Source of the DNA: CAWJLS01 sp963843755
Lineage (GTDB): Bacteria > Acidobacteriota > Thermoanaerobaculia > Multivoradales > DATKCC01
Length of the DNA stretch: 64,000 nucleotides
Direction: 5' to 3'
Assembly (NCBI GenBank): GCA_963843755.1
Contig: CAWJLS010000007.1
Location: 434,001-498,000 of the forward strand
Positions within the stretch are counted from its first letter, which is position 1. Each line of letters starts with the position of its first letter. The translations under genes were made by a program, and so were the position numbers. The notes beneath the pieces were generated by a model. That model was not told the DNA's origin and searched no databases. It saw nothing but the letters and a program-made list of their open reading frames with translations. This document shows positions 62,042 to 64,000 of the stretch, in pieces.

Positions 62042-62496
62042 GGCGTCCTCCCGCCGTGGACGGAGCGCGTCGCGCGGCTCCGTCTGAGGTTGATCGGGCG
62101 GGGGTCCGTCCGCGAGGTCTGCGGGGACCGCAACGGCCGCAAACTGCGGGGAATCCGGCCCGAGGAAAAGTCTGCCGCACCCCTGGGGCGCGGCGATGTC
62201 GCGCGTAGGATAATCCATTCGCCCGGCCGGCGCGAGCCCCGCGCCGCGGTCCGATCCTCCGGGAGGCTCCACCGTGCACGCTCCGCGCGCCGGTGCCGCG
62301 AGGGCGCCGGCCGCCCTCGGACGCACGGCGGAGGCTGACATGTCATCGGAGGAATGATCAGCTCGGCGCCTTGAACAGACAGTCCATCGCCGTGTTGATC
62401 ACCTCGTGCGCCGGCTGGTCCCGCCGGTCGTTCGGGGTCTATACTTGCCCCCGTTCTCGCCCAGCACCCTAAAGACGGCACCCTGCAGGAGGACGG
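62042..62496. other. 455-bp divergent region between RRM gene and mtnP
   Basis: On the minus strand a TATCCT (about 62212-62207) could start an RRM transcript with a 150-nt leader, as for cold-shock genes. On the plus strand TATACT (62440-62445) is a good -10 for mtnP, followed by AGGAGG before ATG 62497. GGAGGAATG at 62348-62356 opens a 6-codon reading frame (MISSAP); I cannot tell whether it is translated. No other gene is seen. Confidence 0.5.
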
Positions 62497-63375
62497 ATGG
62501 GCACCAGCGACAGAGTCGAGATCGGCGTGATCGGGGGCAGCGGCCTCTACGAGATGGAGGGGTTGACCGTGCGCGAGGAGCGGACGATCGACACCCCCTT
62601 CGGCGAGCCGTCGGACGCCTTCGTGATCGGCGAGATCGCGGGTCGCTCGGTGGCCTTCCTGGCGCGCCACGGGCGCGGCCACCGGCTGCTGCCGACGGAG
62701 ATCAACTTCCGCGCCAACCTCTACGCCATGAAGCTGCTCGGCGTCGAGCGCATCCTGTCGGTCTCGGCGGTCGGGTCGATGAAGGTGGACTACGCGCCGA
62801 CCCACATCGTGGTCCCCGACCAGTTCTTCGACCGCACCCGCCACCGGCCGGACACCTTCTTCGGCGACGGGCTGGTGGCCCACGTCTCGCTGGCCGACCC
62901 GGTCTGCCCCGAGATGGTGGGCCTGGCGGTCGAGGCGGCGCGGGAGGCCGGCGCCACGGTGCACAAGGGCGGCACCTACCTGTGCATGGAGGGCCCCCAG
63001 TTCTCGACCCGCGCCGAGAGCCACATCTACCGCTCCTGGGGCGTCGACGTGATCGGCATGACCAACCTCCAGGAGGCGCGCATGGCCCGCGAGGCGGAGA
63101 TCTGCTACGCCACCCTGGCCATGGTCACCGACTACGACTGCTGGCACGAGGAGGAGGAGGCCGCCCACACCGCTTCGATCCTCGAGGTGCTGCGCGAGAA
63201 CGTCAAGACCGGCCAGCGGGTCGTCGCCAACCTGATCGCCAGGCTGCCCGAGCGCGCCGCGGACCATCCGTGCGCCACGGCGCTGGCCGGGGCGATCATC
63301 ACCGACCCGACGAAGGTCCCTGCCGCCACCCGGGCCAAGCTCGCGCCGATCGTCGGCAAGTACCTCGATCGGTAG
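62497..63375 (+). CDS. mtnP: S-methyl-5'-thioadenosine phosphorylase
   Basis: 292 residues, cytoplasmic. It splits methylthioadenosine with phosphate to adenine and methylthioribose-1-phosphate, for methionine salvage after polyamine synthesis. Motifs are IGVIGGSGLYEM, RHGRGHRLLPTEINFRAN (phosphate and ribose sites), GTYLCMEGPQFSTRAES and DVIGMTNLQEARMAREAEI (the Asn/Met of MTAP in place of residues used for guanosine). TYPical MTAP DCWHEEE near the end. An AGGAGG lies 5-6 nt before ATG 62497. It precedes surE by 3 bp. Confidence 0.94.
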   Translation: MGTSDRVEIGVIGGSGLYEMEGLTVREERTIDTPFGEPSDAFVIGEIAGRSVAFLARHGRGHRLLPTEINFRANLYAMKLLGVERILSVSAVGSMKVDYAPTHIVVPDQFFDRTRHRPDTFFGDGLVAHVSLADPVCPEMVGLAVEAAREAGATVHKGGTYLCMEGPQFSTRAESHIYRSWGVDVIGMTNLQEARMAREAEICYATLAMVTDYDCWHEEEEAAHTASILEVLRENVKTGQRVVANLIARLPERAADHPCATALAGAIITDPTKVPAATRAKLAPIVGKYLDR

Positions 63376-63378
63376 GTC

Positions 63379-64000
63379 GTGTTGAGCAACCAGAAGAAGA
63401 AGCGGATCCTCGTCACCAACGACGACGGCGTCTTCTCGGCCGGCATCCAGCGCCTGGCCGAGGCGCTCGGCGAGCTCGCCGAGGTGACCGTCGTCGCCCC
63501 CGACCGGGAGCAGAGCGCCAGCGGCCACGCGCTCACCCTGCACCGGCCGCTGCGCATCCGGCCGATCGAGGAGAGCTGGTACTCGGTCGACGGCACGCCG
63601 ACCGACTGCGTCAACCTGGCGATCCTCTGGCTGCTCAAGGACGATCCGCCGGACCTGGTCTGTTCGGGGATCAACTTCGGCACCAACCTGGGCGACGACG
63701 TGACCTACTCGGGCACCGTCTCGGCGACCTTCGAAGGGACGCTGCTGGGGGTGCCGTCGGTGGCGTTCAGCCAGGAGATCGGCCCCAAGTTCTCGTTCGA
63801 GCGCGGCGCAAGCTACGCCGCCGAGCTGGTCGAGGAGCTCCTCGGCATGGAGCTGCTCCCGGACCTGCTGCTCAACGTCAACATCCCGGCCGGGCCGATC
63901 CAGGGCGTGCGCTTCACCAGGCTCGGCCGGCGGCGCTACAACCAGTCGATCATCGAGAAGCAGGACCCGCGGGGCCGCAACTACTACTGGATCGCCGGCC
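63379..64000 (+). CDS. surE: 5'-nucleotidase SurE (3' end outside the window)
   Basis: At least 207 residues of the roughly 250 usual. Metal-dependent phosphatase of 5'- and 3'-nucleotides. It has the family start RILVTNDDGVFSAGI with the Asp pair, PDREQSASGHALTL, GTPTDCVNLA and SGINFGTNLGDDVTYSGTV. GTG 63379 or TTG 63382 starts the protein; no ATG is present. It begins 3 bp after the mtnP stop, so it is co-transcribed; a stationary-phase or nucleotide-salvage role fits. Confidence 0.93.
   Translation, partial: MLSNQKKKRILVTNDDGVFSAGIQRLAEALGELAEVTVVAPDREQSASGHALTLHRPLRIRPIEESWYSVDGTPTDCVNLAILWLLKDDPPDLVCSGINFGTNLGDDVTYSGTVSATFEGTLLGVPSVAFSQEIGPKFSFERGASYAAELVEELLGMELLPDLLLNVNIPAGPIQGVRFTRLGRRRYNQSIIEKQDPRGRNYYWIAG

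Overview
The window is chromosomal DNA of very high GC (third codon positions are almost all G or C). It is packed with genes on both strands and has no rRNA, tRNA, prophage, transposase or CRISPR array that I can see. Several traits together suggest a Gram-negative, heterotrophic, respiring bacterium that may be an Acidobacteriota (Thermoanaerobaculia-like) or a similar deep lineage; this placement is inference. The traits are secreted and lipid-anchored peptidases, multihaem cytochromes, cytochrome bd oxidase, DUF4388 and TIGR02266-type PilZ proteins, indolepyruvate oxidoreductase, and a protein kinase with TPRs. Many first genes of transcription units have a -10-like hexamer only 6-12 nt before the start codon, which looks like leaderless transcription.

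Layout. 1-7.0 kb: an M16 metallopeptidase lipoprotein (cut by the window edge), a frameshifted DUF2891 gene, a membrane protein, and an ECF sigma / membrane protein / STN-domain operon. 7.0-11.8 kb: a minus-strand unit with photolyase, AmpG-like transporter and M20 peptidase. 12.0-16.0 kb: a small accessory island with a UPF0175/DUF3368 toxin-antitoxin pair and a nuclease-NACHT-HEAT protein, likely antiphage. 16.2-23.4 kb: minus-strand genes for a frameshifted serine hydrolase, ApaH-like phosphatase, TerB-like protein, M23 peptidase, DUF2911 protein and an OmpR-type two-component system. 23.6-30.1 kb: desaturase, ElaA-like acetyltransferase, a short unknown protein, a large kinase with a cyclase-like domain, a second M23 peptidase and a newly called 69-residue peptide with its own terminator.

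30.3-36.4 kb: cydAB, a DUF1223 protein, a monohaem cytochrome c and formate-tetrahydrofolate ligase. 36.5-44.1 kb: a PilZ protein with a 21-bp tandem repeat, an alpha/beta hydrolase, a DegP-like protease, a patatin, a structured inverted-repeat element, and a B12-type radical SAM protein resembling hopanoid C-3 methylase. 44.3-49.3 kb: iorA, iorB and a fused ADP-forming acyl-CoA synthetase, a coherent route from amino-acid-derived 2-oxoacids to acyl-CoA and then ATP. 49.3-55.4 kb: MsrB, a DUF4388 protein, and a sigma-54 two-component system divergent from a Met/His-rich secreted protein that has a near-perfect -24/-12 promoter and an upstream palindrome.

55.4-64 kb: a pentahaem cytochrome with a cytochrome c / beta-barrel fusion, aldo/keto reductase with a TIGR04076 protein, an NhaC-type antiporter, an RRM protein that seems to start at ATC, MTA phosphorylase and the start of surE. 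The observations most worth following are the NACHT defence protein, the sigma-54 metal-stress-like regulon, the cytochrome-barrel fusion, the structured element at 42417-42580 and the leaderless pattern.
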